A DNA stretch of 19,864 nt from Aquiluna sp. (GCA_018402615.1 JAGYIH010000019.1:1-19864); one strand, 5' to 3'. Counted from the first letter of the stretch, positions 1-8,209 are shown. A program made the numbers and translations. Notes: generated by a model not told the origin, from the letters alone.

Positions 1-43
1 GCTATGGCGGCGTTGCCGCAGAGAGCGGAGGACTGATAGCTGA

Positions 44-78
44 CCCCGGTGGAATAAAAAAGCCACGATTCCACGGGG
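44..78. repeat. Imperfect inverted repeat (hairpin 1)
   Basis: The left arm at 44-55 (CCCCGGTGGAAT) pairs with ATTCCACGGGG at 68-78, with one unpaired G in the left arm. The 5' arm and its lead-in AGCTGA recur at 86-100, and the right arm recurs at 132-142, so 38-142 holds two related copies. Bases 1-36 read open to a TGA at 34-36 and could be the tail of an upstream gene, but this is too short to identify. Confidence 0.6.
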
Positions 79-108
79 CGAAGTAGCTGACCCCGGTGGA
101 GTAGCCAG

Positions 109-142
109 CCCCTGTGAAATATGCGCTTCGCATTCCACGGGG
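109..142. repeat. Inverted repeat (hairpin 2) upstream of the TA-like pair
   Basis: The outer arms CCCC...GTG at 109-116 and CAC..GGGG at 134-142 enclose a perfect inner stem, ATGCG-CTT-CGCAT, at 121-133. The tri-nucleotide loop is the style of most small palindromes in this window. The structure sits about 30 bp before the likely start of the next gene and contains an ATG at 121 that probably is not the start used. It may be a terminator-like or REP-like element. Confidence 0.55.
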
Positions 143-171
143 TAAATAGAATAATACGGACCAAGAGAAAA

Positions 172-402
172 ATGATGGATCACGAAACCAAAAATCTTAT
201 CAGGTCCAGAGTGCGGCAGTGGGATGTTGTGGCACCGGTATTGCAAGAGATCCGTGACAGCGATATCCGGTGTGCAGATACACCAAGAGCAATGAAATTT
301 TTTACCGGCGCGGTTTTGGCTGCATTGCCAAACCGTCCTCCGTTGCCGTGGTCGGGATTGGTGGAACAGCAACGGGTGTTTCGGAAACTTGAAAAAATAT
401 GA
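172..402 (+). CDS. Small partner protein of nucleotidyltransferase (antitoxin-like)
   Basis: This gene encodes a soluble, charged protein of about 76 residues. I know no named family for it, but small ORFs of this kind often sit directly ahead of AbiEii/MNT-type nucleotidyltransferases. Its TGA overlaps the ATG of the nucleotidyltransferase (ATGA at 399-402), so the two are translationally coupled. Tandem ATGs at 172 and 175 are better starts than the in-frame ATG at 121, which lies inside a hairpin. No strong Shine-Dalgarno is visible; GAGA about 5 bases upstream is the best candidate. By position its most likely role is antitoxin or partner subunit of the downstream enzyme. That assignment rests on context only. 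Confidence 0.6.
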   Translation: MMDHETKNLIRSRVRQWDVVAPVLQEIRDSDIRCADTPRAMKFFTGAVLAALPNRPPLPWSGLVEQQRVFRKLEKI

Positions 403-971
403 ACGAACTCTCGCGATTAGCAACCGAACTTGGGGATTTCTGTGCCAAGCGCGGGTGGCGTTTTTGTATAATCGGCGGTTTTGCAGTGCAATATTGGGGA
501 GAGCCCAGAATGACGATGGATGTCGATCTTTCGCTATTGACGGGTTTTGGTGAAGAAGAGGGTTTCGTCGATGAATTGTTGCGGCACTATGCCGGTCGAC
601 TTCCAGAAACAAGAAATTTCGCCTTGCAAAATCGCGTTTTGCTTCTCAAGCACTCTTCTGGAGTGGGCATCGACATCGCGCTTGCCGCATTGCCATTCGA
701 GAAATCCGTGGTGGATCGATCAGTGGTGATCGCAGTGGAGCCCAATTGTGCGGTTCGCGTTTGCACTGCGGAAGATTTGATTGTAATGAAGGCTTTTGCA
801 AACCGAGCTATCGACTGGCATGATGTGCGTGGTATTATCGTGCGCCAGAAGGGCGAACTTGATTGGAGATATATTAACAAAGAGCTTACGCCGCTCAGCG
901 AGGCGAAGGAACAGCCCGAGATCGTTTATAAATTGGAAGCATTACGACGAGAGTTGGAAGCAACCCCATAA
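399..971 (+). CDS. AbiEii/MNT-type nucleotidyltransferase (toxin-like)
   Basis: A complete protein of 190 residues with the nucleotidyltransferase fold signature: IIGGFAVQYWG at residues 24-34, followed by RMTMDVDLSLL at 37-47. Asp41 and Asp43 would be the metal-binding carboxylates. Enzymes of this superfamily transfer nucleotides to tRNA or protein targets in type IV (AbiE) and MNT-HEPN systems. This one resembles short stand-alone members found in island TA-like pairs rather than full-length AbiEii. It overlaps its upstream partner by four bases and is followed by non-coding repeats, so the pair forms a self-contained two-gene unit. The reading frame is intact, unlike most neighbours. The family is fairly sure; toxin activity and target are inferred. 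Confidence 0.8.
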   Translation: MNELSRLATELGDFCAKRGWRFCIIGGFAVQYWGEPRMTMDVDLSLLTGFGEEEGFVDELLRHYAGRLPETRNFALQNRVLLLKHSSGVGIDIALAALPFEKSVVDRSVVIAVEPNCAVRVCTAEDLIVMKAFANRAIDWHDVRGIIVRQKGELDWRYINKELTPLSEAKEQPEIVYKLEALRRELEATP

Positions 972-1017
972 AATGTGATTTTTGGCTATGGCCCCTCTCG
1001 CCCGCCACTCGTGACCA

Positions 1018-1053
1018 GTTACTCGCTACCCGTTACGAGCGCCGCAGGCGCTC
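1018..1053. repeat. 7-bp-period array plus GC hairpin
   Basis: GTTACTC, GCTACCC and GTTACGA at 1018-1038 are degenerate 7-mers in tandem. They are followed at once by a perfect 7-bp stem, GAGCGCC-GCA-GGCGCTC (1037-1053), with a three-base loop. The same 7-mer family recurs at 18910-18937, at the 3' edge of an insertion inside a glycosyltransferase gene. Confidence 0.7.
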
Positions 1054-1073
1054 AAATCCCTCGGAGGTCGCTG

Positions 1074-1146
1074 GAAATGATTTCGAACGGGTTCTTAATC
1101 ATTTCGGGGAGGCAACAAATCATTTCGAAGGCATCGAAATGATTTG
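1074..1146. repeat. Tandem palindromes built on AAATGATTTCGA
   Basis: Four occurrences of one motif alternate in orientation. GAAATGATT at 1074-1082 pairs with AATCATTTC at 1097-1105. CAAATCATTTCGA at 1116-1128 pairs perfectly over 13 bp with 1134-1146 around the loop AGGCA. There is no U-tract, so it is not a classical intrinsic terminator. It resembles a small REP-like or binding-site array between the TA-like pair and the degraded FkbM gene. Confidence 0.7.
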
Positions 1147-1176
1147 GAACAGGTCAAATGAAAATCTGAAAATCTG

Positions 1177-1618
1177 ATGGTCTTGCAGAAAAACTTAGAC
1201 CTCAATCCGACTCTTGCCAAAAGCATCCAACTCACAAAAATCCCGTTTGGGTAGAGAGGCGGAAACCAACTCTTCATCAGCGGAACCGGTCCGGAACTCG
1301 AGTTACTGAAGAAAATCGCGCCAGCTAAATCTGTCTCGACTTTAAAATCGACGATGTGGTTTGGGACTCCCGAATTTCCCAGAGTGGATTTTTTAAAATG
1401 GATATCGAAGGGTGAAACAGCAAGCCTTGAGAGGCGCGGAAGAGAGTATTCGCCGATGCCGTCCCAAGTTGGCGATCACTGTTTACCACTCGATTGAGGA
1501 CTTCTGGGAAATTCCTCAGTGGATCGCGCAGTTGGGGCTGGGATACCAATTTTATCTTCGCCATTTCACCATTCATGAAGAAGAGACTGTCCTCTTTGCA
1601 AAAGCAGCCAAGAAATGA
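1177..1618 (+). pseudogene. FkbM-family methyltransferase remnant (5'-truncated, frameshifted)
   Basis: FkbM proteins are SAM-dependent O-methyltransferases that methylate sugar hydroxyls. The C-terminal half is readable in pieces: QKNLDLNP near 1190 (the segment after the SAM-binding motifs), then FFKMDIEG near 1390, the family's KMDIEG motif, then QQALRGAEESI onward in another frame to the TGA at 1616-1618. At least two frame changes are needed, one at the GAAGGGTGAAACAG junction near 1410 and one upstream. The N-terminal SAM-binding Rossmann part is absent. The stop overlaps the start of the next fragment (ATGA), preserving the old operon joint. An intact FkbM gene lies at 14063. This copy is probably non-functional. 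Confidence 0.7.
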
Positions 1619-1698
1619 AAATCGTCATCCCAAACGCTCACTGGAATAACCGCGGGGATGTGGCGGCGCACCGTGCTATTTTCTGGCGAGTAGCGTAA
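1615..1698 (+). pseudogene. Polysaccharide pyruvyl transferase, N-terminal stub
   Basis: This is a 27-codon ORF that starts in an ATGA overlap with the FkbM remnant. It opens MKIVIPNAHWNNRGD, which matches the glycine/asparagine-rich beginning of polysaccharide pyruvyl transferases, then leaves the family after about 20 residues and stops at TAA (1696-1698). A near full-length gene of the same superfamily begins 63 bp downstream with a different, more AT-rich sequence. The stub may mark a recombination joint where the original gene was replaced. The identification rests on a short motif. Confidence 0.5.
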
Positions 1699-1760
1699 AT
1701 TGTAACTAGAGGCATCGGTAAAGTTTCTTAATAACAATAAAAACCCATCCGCGTAGAGAA

Positions 1761-2975
1761 ATGCAGCACCAAATCAATAACATACTTTTAATCGGCCAGT
1801 GCACATTACATTGGGGAAGAATGGAGTTCGGAAACATTGGAAACTACTACATTCTTGAGCCTTTAGTGCGTGAGATTCACAAGTCATTTCCAGAGGCAAA
1901 TCTCCAGACGACATTTCAACTTTCAGATGAATTTTGCGAAAGGGAAAAAATTCAATGTTTGCCTATGGATTTATACTATGGATTTTCTGGCGATGATCTG
2001 GAATCTACTAAAAAAGAGTTAAAACTAGTTCAAGAAATTTTAGAAAACAACAAATCCGCATTTGGAATTAGCCCTTTTGTCGATGCAGTTTTAAAATCTG
2101 ATCTAGTGATTGATTTTAGTGGTGACATTTGGGGTGACAATGCGAATTTTCTTGGAAAAAATCGATTTGAAGTAGGTCTGCTGAAAGATTTAATAGCCCA
2201 AACTTTGGGAAAACCTACAGTAATGATTGCTGGGTCTCCTGGGCCTTTTAGTAATGAGAACACAAAATATCTGGCTAAAGAGGTTTATCGAAAATTCAGG
2301 GTTGTCACAAACAGAGAAAGCATAAGTAAAGAATTGCTAATACAAGAAGGCTTCGATGTATCACGAACATTTAATTGTGCATGTCCAGCTTTTTTATTTG
2401 AGCCAACCCACGGGTCTCAAAGCGCAGATGTAGTTGGGCGGTTGCAAAATCTAGCGAAAGGCAAACCGATCATCGGCCTAGTTGTATGTGGGTGGAATTT
2501 TGCGGTAGGACCTTTCGACAAGTGGCCGCGCGGCGAAGATGAGTTTGCTGCATTTGTAAATATTGCAAAAGCTTTATTGGACCAAGGGGCATTTGTGGTC
2601 TGTATGTCTCACTCGAATGGGTTTGATGTTCCGCCGTCTCCATTCCGGTTAAAGCAGGGAAGAGACTTCCCGATCGCGCAAAGAGTATTTGAAATCACAA
2701 AGAATATGCTAAACAATCCAAACCTATATCTGCTTGAGGATATCCTTTTGCCGGGTGAAATCAAAGCCGTGATCGGTGCCTTAGACTTTTTAGTTAGTGG
2801 AAGAGTGCATGCCGCAGTTGCTGGAATGTCGCAGGCGGTCCCTACAGTGATTCTGGATTACGGGCATGAGCCAAAGGCGCACAAGCTGAAAGGATTTGCA
2901 AAATGTGTTAGAATGGATGATTGCGTTATTAGTCCCATTCTCATCACCCCCTACAGTATTTCAAAACCTTTTTAG
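1761..2975 (+). CDS. Polysaccharide pyruvyl transferase family protein
   Basis: 404 codons, AT-rich. The family transfers pyruvate from PEP to sugar hydroxyls, making 4,6-ketals on exopolysaccharides, and some members have other roles. The N-terminal glycine-loop region NIGNYYILEPLV lies near residues 25-36. The C-terminal signature VSGRVHAAVAGMSQAVPTV, with the conserved Arg-His pair, lies near residues 345-365. The frame changes at a five-C run (2947-2951). Reading one C fewer continues with family-like sequence (FSNRRQIQEKLKNEIPN) to about 3060, so the true protein is probably about 30-60 residues longer with a different end. It is followed directly by WbqC and formyltransferase genes, suggesting joint modification of one sugar. 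No clear Shine-Dalgarno is seen. Family fairly sure, substrate unknown. Confidence 0.75.
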   Translation: MQHQINNILLIGQCTLHWGRMEFGNIGNYYILEPLVREIHKSFPEANLQTTFQLSDEFCEREKIQCLPMDLYYGFSGDDLESTKKELKLVQEILENNKSAFGISPFVDAVLKSDLVIDFSGDIWGDNANFLGKNRFEVGLLKDLIAQTLGKPTVMIAGSPGPFSNENTKYLAKEVYRKFRVVTNRESISKELLIQEGFDVSRTFNCACPAFLFEPTHGSQSADVVGRLQNLAKGKPIIGLVVCGWNFAVGPFDKWPRGEDEFAAFVNIAKALLDQGAFVVCMSHSNGFDVPPSPFRLKQGRDFPIAQRVFEITKNMLNNPNLYLLEDILLPGEIKAVIGALDFLVSGRVHAAVAGMSQAVPTVILDYGHEPKAHKLKGFAKCVRMDDCVISPILITPYSISKPF

Positions 2976-3070
2976 TAATCGAAGGCAAATCCAAGAAAAA
3001 CTAAAAAATGAAATACCTAATGTTAAAACTGCGATAGACAATTTTAATATCATAAAAAATCATTATAATT

Positions 3071-3762
3071 ATGCGCATTGCAATAATGCAGCCATATTTT
3101 TGCCATACATGGGATATTGGCAATTAATAAATGCCGTTGATGTATTTGTTGTTTATGACAACATAAAATATACAAAAAAAGGTTGGATAAACAGAAATCG
3201 TTTTTGTCGAATGGTAAAGTCGATGCTTTTACACTGCCTCTAGTGAAAAGCTCCGATTCAGATTTTATCAATCAAAAAAGCTAGTCTAATTTTTTCTGAA
3301 GAACAACAAAATTAGGGCGTTGATTGCCTTATTACATTTGTGCAGCAGAAGAAGGAAAATCAATGTTTGACTCAGCATCGTCCCAATCCTTCAACTTGTT
3401 TGATTATCTTGATAATTCAATTAGAACAGTTTGTTCCATTGCTGGGAATTACTACCAAAATTTTCAATTCCTCAGCTCTCCCAGTGGACCATAAAGCAAG
3501 GGCGAAAAGAGTGATCGATATATGTGTGCCTATTTCCAAGCGAAATCATATATTAACCCGCCAGGAAGTGTTAATTGTATCCGCTCAAATGATTTTGCCT
3601 TAAAAGCATAAATCTGATGTTTATTTCGCCTCGAATAAAAAACCATATAAACAAGTTAAAACAGTTCAATTTCAAGAAAATCTAAGTATAGTTGATTTAT
3701 TCTTTAATCTTGATAAAGATGCGATTAAACAGCAACTGAATGAGTATGAAATAATCAAGTAA
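3071..3762 (+). pseudogene. WbqC-like family protein, multiply frameshifted
   Basis: WbqC-like proteins occur in O-antigen clusters, often beside amino-sugar genes; I know no settled reaction for them. Starting at ATG 3071 the pieces read MRIAIMQPYF, then LPYMGYWQLINAVDVFVVYD and KYTKKGWINRNR (the strongest family match), then FTLPLVKSSDSDF, FNLFDYLDNSIRTVC, DHKARAKRVIDIC, YINPPG, and finally LSIVDLFFNLDK...LNEYEIIK to TAA at 3760-3762. Together they cover the expected family length of about 230 residues from start to end. At least five frame changes are needed. Two are single T losses in T runs (3097-3101 and 3201-3205). The order and completeness of the pieces fit a real gene spoiled by small indels, either recent decay or read errors. 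Confidence 0.75.
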
Positions 3763-3776
3763 TCAATCTTTAAATA

Positions 3777-4428
3777 ATGAACATTGCATTTTACATCTCA
3801 GGTAAAGGTAACAGATTTAGAAAAATATTTAATTCGAAACTTGAGGTTATATCAGACACAAGAGTTGTCTTTAGTGATAGTTCTGAAAATGATGATCTTA
3901 AAAGCCAACTTGAATTGTTTGGAATTACATACACTTGCATGCCATACAGCGAGATTCATTCATCTGGAAAAAATAAATCAATAATTTTATCAGAAGGAAT
4001 GCTGCAATTATTTAAAAAAATAACATAGATTATGTTTCTGCTTCGAGACCATATTTTAAAAGAACCCTCATTTCAGAATATGAAAATCGAATAATTAATT
4101 TTCATCCATCAATTCTACCGATGTTTCCAGGCAGAAAAGCTTTGGATGCTGCAATGAGTGATAAGTCTTTTCTTGTTGGAATCACTGCACATTTTATTGA
4201 TGCAGGAATTGATACTGGCCCAATTATCATGCAAGTATATCTCATTCTTCCGCTTTGGCTGAAGGGAATTACGATTCAGTATTAGATTTGCAAATTACTA
4301 TGCTTATAAGTATATATAAGTGGCTTAGGCATGGCGAAATCTCTGTCGATAATTGTCGTGTGAAGATTGCCGGTGCGACTTACGATAATACATTTTTTTT
4401 GCCCGCTCTCATCAATTGCATTAAATGA
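3777..4428 (+). pseudogene. Formyltransferase (GART/sugar N-formyltransferase fold), frameshifted
   Basis: The N-terminal frame (MNIAFYISGKGNRF) is intact to a stop at 4026-4028. Restoring one A in the A7 run at 4014-4020 continues the protein through NNIDYVSASRPYF, then INFHPSILPMFPG and GITAHFIDAGIDTGPIIMQ. The Asn, His and Asp of the formyltransferase catalytic triad are all present in these motifs. A second shift near 4235 leads to a tail ending at TGA 4426-4428, giving about 215 residues. The family uses N10-formyl-THF. Beside WbqC in a sugar locus, an amino-sugar N-formyltransferase is more likely than purine GART, but this is inferred. Low GC matches the two preceding genes. The gene is intact if the two indels are read errors. 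Confidence 0.75.
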
Positions 4429-4457
4429 CTAATCCGCTTTTTATTGGCTGTCCCTAA

Positions 4458-5506
4458 CATCGGAAATCGCGTGAGGCGTTGCTGGCACGCATCAACGACA
4501 TGCTGTGGCGTTCTTTTTTGATGAGATTCAACTGGTGCCGGGGTGGGAGCAGTTTTGCCGGAGGTTGTTGGATGCGGGGTGCTATGACATTTTTGTTTCG
4601 GGTTCGTCGGCGAAGTTGTTGAGTCGGGAGATCGCGACGGCGATGCGGGGGCGGGCGTGGGAGGTGTTGATCCAGCCGTTTGGGTTTGGGGAGTTTTTGC
4701 GTCATCGGGGGCATGCGGTTCCGGAGGATGCGGGGAGGTTGGTGGCGAGGGAGAGGGCGTTTTTGGATCATCAATTTGCGGCGTATTTGGAGGTGGGGGG
4801 ATTTCCGGAGGGGCAGGGGATGGGGGCGGCGGATCGGCGCAAGCTTTTGCAGGGGTATGTGGATGTGATGTTGCTGCGGGATGTGATCGAGCGGCATGGG
4901 GTGGGAAATGCGGTGGCGTTGCGATGGATGGTGCGGAGGTTGCTGGGGAATGCGGCGGGGCATTTTTCGATTTCGAAATTTGCGGGGGATTTGAAGTCGC
5001 AGGGGATTCCGGCGGGTCGGGAGGTGCTGTATGATTTTCTGGAGTATTTGGAGGATGCGTTTTTGGTGGCTTCGTTGCCGGTGGCGACGGATTCGGAGAA
5101 GCGGAGGCAGGTGAATCCGCGGAAGGTGTATCCGGCGGATACGGGGTTGATTCCGGTTTTTGACCGGAGTGGGAAGTCGAATGCGGGGCATGCGCTGGAG
5201 GTGGCGGTGTTTCAGGAGTTGCAGCGCCGGGGTTGTGATATGGGGTATTGGAAAACGGCGTCGGGATTTGAAGTGGATTTTGCGGTGAGGGGGGATTCGG
5301 GGGAGCGGGAGTTGATCCAGGTGTGCGCCTCGCTGGATGATCCGGAGACGCGGGAGCGGGAGGTGCGAGCTTTGGTGGAGGGGTGTGCGGAGTGCCCGGA
5401 GGCGCGGGGTGTGATTCTGACTTTGGAGTCGAGGTTGCCGTTTCCAGAGGTGCCGCAGGGAATCGGGGTGATGCCTGCCTGGGAGTGGATTTTGGGGGGG
5501 CGATAG
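4458..5506 (+). pseudogene. DUF4143-type AAA ATPase, N-terminus (Walker A) missing
   Basis: These ATPases have an AAA core and a C-terminal DUF4143 nuclease-like domain; they are common on islands and their role is unclear. The long open frame starts at GTG 4505 with Walker B, AFFFDEIQLVPGW, followed by the sensor region VSGSSAKLL and the DUF4143 domain (FEVDFAVRG...ELIQV core) to TAG at 5504-5506. Restoring one T in the T6 run at 4514-4519 joins it to SREALLARINDMLWRSF from about 4468. Nothing upstream resembles Walker A, so about 50-60 residues are lost. Codon use is extremely G-rich (GCG, GGG, CGG, TTG), unlike the AT-rich genes just before it. A 7-bp array begins at its stop codon. It would not bind ATP. 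Confidence 0.75.
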
Positions 5507-5994
5507 CTGATAGCTGAAAAGCTGAAAGCGGAAACTTGGGAAGCGGCAGAAGCGTCGGACGACAGGACTACCCGGCGCTGCGCGCCTGACTACGGGACGA
5601 CTGGGTGAACCACGAAATGCACGAATTGACACGAAAAGGGGAGCGCAGGGCTGTGCTTGGGCAAGCCAAGCGGGCGCTGCGTTTTCAAATCCCTTCACAA
5701 GCGCACTTGCACGGAATTGTGAAAACTCAGCGACCACTCGCTCCGCGAGCGCCCTTGCTTTTCGCGCCTGTCTTTTCGCGCCTTGCGCGAGATCAAGAAT
5801 TGCCAAGAATTGGCATCCAGAAAAAACACGGGGTAAGCCCGGCTTGCCGGGATAGCGGGGTTTTTGAAAAGACATCTGCAAGCTTGCTTGCGAGGAGATT
5901 TACTAAAAGGCCGCTCCATTCGCGCTGCGAATAACCCCGTGGTTTTTCTGTTTCCCTATCCGTGTTAATCCGTGAAATCCGTGGTTGAAACAAC
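5503..5994. repeat. Composite repeat block between ATPase and GT2
   Basis: This 490-bp stretch has no supported gene. In order it holds a 7/8-bp AGCTGAAA-type array (5503-5531), a repeat shared with 7830-7951 (5540-5622), a 10-bp-period segment ACCACGAAATGCACGAATTG (5609-5628), the three-hairpin unit (5646-5760), and a GC-palindrome stretch. The last includes CCCGGC-TT-GCCGGG near 5840 and ATTCGC-GCT-GCGAAT near 5920. It ends with a CCGTG...CCGTGAAATCCGTGG 10-bp-period segment that stops a few bases before the ATG of the next gene. Confidence 0.75.
5646..5760 (+). repeat. Three-hairpin repeat unit, copy 1
   Basis: H1 is GCTTGG-GCAAG-CCAAGC. H2 is CAAG-CGCA-CTTG, set in outer arms TTCACAA...TTGTGAA. 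H3 is CTCGC-TCC-GCGAG at 5737-5749. Other copies are at 8232-8345, 15801-15934, 18788-18901 and 19723-19850. This copy has one extra G after CCAAGC compared with copies 2 and 3 and is not inside a recognised gene. Confidence 0.8.
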
Positions 5995-7257
5995 ATGAAA
6001 TCTGAAGAAGCTCAAATTAAAGTCCCGCGTTTAGAAAAACCGGTTCGGATCACCGAGCAGGTCTGGCCGGAGGGGACGGTGCCGGTGGTGACGATCCGCT
6101 GCATTACTTACCAGCATGTCAATTTCATTCAGCATGCGATCGAGGGGTTCCTCATGCAGGAGACGACTTTTCCCGTGGAAATCATTATCAACGATGATGC
6201 ATCCACGGATGGAACCGCAGAAATCGTGAAAGAATATGCGGACAAGCACCCTCAACTTTTCCGGACAATTCTCCAAAAGGAAAACCAATACTCCCAAGGC
6301 AGCGAAGTTTTGGCGCGTGTGCGGAATCGCATTAATGAAATGCAACGCGGCGAATTCATCGCCCTCTGCGAAGGCGACGACTTTTGGACTGAAGCAACCA
6401 AGTTGGAGAAACAATTTAAGATTTTGCAAAATGCCCCTGATGTCTCTTTTGTCTTTCACAAGGCCTTAGAAAAGCTGGAATGTTCTCAAAGCAAGCGGGT
6501 CTTAAGTAGTGATTTTACAGGGGAGAAATTCTTTTTGGCGGATACGTTCAAATTCAGCTTTGCAATCCCGACGGCAAGCATGCTTTTAAGAAAGGAATGG
6601 ATTTCTGCTCCTTATTGGATAAATGGATGTGTTTGCGGCGACCGCGCCAATCAACTCCTGCTCCTTGACAAGGGGCCAGCGATTTTTCTCGATGAAACTT
6701 GGTCGGTCTATCGCACCCATGCGGGTGGTCTCACGAGAGCAATTACTAAAAACTATGCAACGACTGTGATCCCAAATTGGATCGCAATGTATTATGGGTT
6801 TAATGAAACCACTCAACAACGGCATGAGAATCTCATTCAAAAAGAAATCCGCAGATTGGTGGGCGAGAGAAGTCGCTTCCAAATTTACGCGCTGCGGGCC
6901 GAGCAAACATCGTTTCGAGGGGATGTTAATTCGCCAGAGTCAATGCAATCGCCGGATCAGTGCCGCGCTGTGATCCAATCTCTTTTGCAGGATACGGCCA
7001 TTTGCCTGAAAGATTCCGACAAAGAATGGTTTTTGCGATCGGAGATTTACACCGAAACGGTTGGCGAGGCGCTTTTGTCTACTGGAGATGCCTGGTATGT
7101 TCGAAAGCAATTTCAGAAAGCTCGGCATTTTTACCAAGCTGCTGCAAGGGAGGGAAGTGGGCGGGCAGACTTTTATTGTGCTCTTCTAAAAATCGAATTT
7201 GTGGGACGGATTGTGAGATCGCTCATGCATCGGGCATGGCTTGGGTGGCAGCGGTGA
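5995..7257 (+). CDS. GT2 family glycosyltransferase
   Basis: An intact 420-residue inverting GT-A glycosyltransferase, cytoplasmic, transferring an NDP-sugar to a growing glycan. After a 28-residue leader comes the nucleotide-binding strand VPVVTIRCITYQHVNFIQ, then INDDASTDGT at residues 65-74 and the metal-binding EGDDFW at 126-131. The subclade resembles enzymes annotated as family-2 transferases with a long C-terminal helical extension. Here residues from about 330 on include WYVRKQFQKARHFYQAA, which looks like one TPR-type helix pair. The ATG directly abuts a repeat ending CCGTGGTTGAAACAAC and no Shine-Dalgarno is seen. Three 9-bp GGTGAATGC-like units follow the stop (7254-7280). The frame is undisturbed throughout, unlike many neighbours. 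Donor and acceptor cannot be told. Confidence 0.85.
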   Translation: MKSEEAQIKVPRLEKPVRITEQVWPEGTVPVVTIRCITYQHVNFIQHAIEGFLMQETTFPVEIIINDDASTDGTAEIVKEYADKHPQLFRTILQKENQYSQGSEVLARVRNRINEMQRGEFIALCEGDDFWTEATKLEKQFKILQNAPDVSFVFHKALEKLECSQSKRVLSSDFTGEKFFLADTFKFSFAIPTASMLLRKEWISAPYWINGCVCGDRANQLLLLDKGPAIFLDETWSVYRTHAGGLTRAITKNYATTVIPNWIAMYYGFNETTQQRHENLIQKEIRRLVGERSRFQIYALRAEQTSFRGDVNSPESMQSPDQCRAVIQSLLQDTAICLKDSDKEWFLRSEIYTETVGEALLSTGDAWYVRKQFQKARHFYQAAAREGSGRADFYCALLKIEFVGRIVRSLMHRAWLGWQR

Positions 7258-7326
7258 ATGCGGTGAATGCGGTGAGGCGCAGCATGCTAACCAATGGATA
7301 AACGCTGATTGCTGATTTTGGAAAAA

Positions 7327-7974
7327 ATGGGGAAGTTTTTGTTTATCACGACTAAAGGGGATTGGGGGGGGAGTGAGCCTCTATGGTGCGAGGCGGCGGG
7401 GAGGGCTTTGGCGGAGGGGCACTCCGTTACGGTTGTCTTTCCGCAATTGGGAAAATTGGCTCGACCGGTTGAGAAATTGGCTTCCAACGGATCCAAATTA
7501 GTGATGCGACCGCCGAGGTTGAAGCCCCAATTACTTCGCAGGCTGGAGTGGAAGGTAAAGGGAATCCGCGAGCCGGAGACGCAATGGTGGAGAACTCATT
7601 TTCCAGAGCCTTTCGATGCGATTTGTGTGAGCCAAGGCGGGGCCTACTGCGTGATGAGCGTGCCGGGGCTGGCGAATTGGTTGCTTGAGATCGACACGCC
7701 GTTCATGCTGGTGGGGCATAGCCATCGGGCTTATGCGTTGCCATCGATCGAAATTCGCCCCCGAATTCGTGAACTTTTTCTTAAAGCCTTTCGAGTGTGT
7801 TTCGACGCTGCGGCACATATTGGAGCGGCGAAGCGGCAGAAGCGTCGGACGACAGGCCCAGTGAAATACGCTCTGCTTGATTTCACGGGCGAACGACTAC
7901 CCGGCGCTGCGCGCCTGACGACGGGACGACCGGGTGAACCACGAAATGCACAACACCCGCGCGCCAGCGCATAG
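7327..7974 (+). pseudogene. GT4-type glycosyltransferase, N-terminal part only
   Basis: The frame begins at ATG 7327, preceded by GGAAAAA; an upstream TTG at 7309 is possible. MGKFLFITTKGDWGGSEPLW is the glycine-rich start of a GT-B retaining transferase (GT4 superfamily). The host-like sequence runs to about FRVCFDAAAHIG (7822). The frame then continues through repeat DNA (AAKRQKRRTTG and on) to a stop at 7972-7974. The nucleotide-sugar binding C-terminal domain is missing here, but its last 60 codons appear at 8878-9072. About 1.05 kb of repeats plus a toxin-antitoxin-like pair lie between, and roughly 150-200 residues of the enzyme have been lost. It cannot be active alone. Confidence 0.75.
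7830..7951. repeat. Repeat shared with 5540-5622, carrying a 39-bp nested insert
   Basis: Bases 7830-7856 match 5540-5566 exactly. Bases 7896-7951 match 5567-5622 with a few changes, down to CCACGAAATGCAC. Between them this copy has 39 extra bases (7857-7895) with palindromic arms GTGAAAT (7861-7867) and ATTTCAC (7880-7886). The insert length equals 13 codons, and the overlapping GT4 frame stays open. Confidence 0.8.
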
Positions 7975-8010
7975 CTCAAGGGGAAGTCGAATGTGTAGGC
8001 TGGGAGCCAA

Positions 8011-8097
8011 CCGGAGCGAAGCGGAGTGAAGCGGAGTGAAGCGGAGTGAAGGACACGAAAAAGATGGAAGCATGGAGCAGGGAGCTTGAAGCTTGGA
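8011..8097. repeat. 10-bp tandem array followed by a 7-bp-period array
   Basis: 8011-8050 consists of four 10-mers: the first, CCGGAGCGAA, is a variant, and three exact GCGGAGTGAA copies follow. 8070-8097 is GCATGGA, GCAGGGA, GCTTGAA, GCTTGGA, a degenerate 7-mer array. No coding potential is supported. Confidence 0.8.
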
Positions 8098-8122
8098 GAA
8101 AGAAGTTTTCAACCACCGATTA

Positions 8123-8209
8123 CACAATCGAGCGCCGGGGCAGGCGCGAGATGGAGCAACCGAAGGTTGGCCCGAAGGGTGAGGGAGTGGGAACGACCGA
8201 ATCAAATGA
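8123..8209. repeat. Dispersed repeat, copy A (56 bp identical to 19636-19691)
   Basis: 8154-8209 is identical to 19636-19691, and similarity extends upstream to CACAATCGAGCGCC in both. It contains the small stem CAACC-GAA-GGTTG. In both places it stands just upstream of a short ACACTGAT segment and a three-hairpin unit. Confidence 0.85.

Noticed and set aside
4454..5881. 475-codon open frame on the minus strand
   Set aside because: It is antisense to the G-rich ATPase and the following repeats. Its product is a run of Arg/Pro/His/Leu with no domain, the usual shadow of GC-rich coding sequence.
5605..5934. 109-codon + strand open frame
   Set aside because: It consists wholly of dispersed repeats and has no protein-like features. 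It starts in the CACGAA-type 10-bp segment.
7254..7280. Three GGTGAATGC-like 9-mers after the GT2 stop
   Set aside because: Too short and isolated to call more than a minor tandem repeat. No link to the composite elements could be shown.
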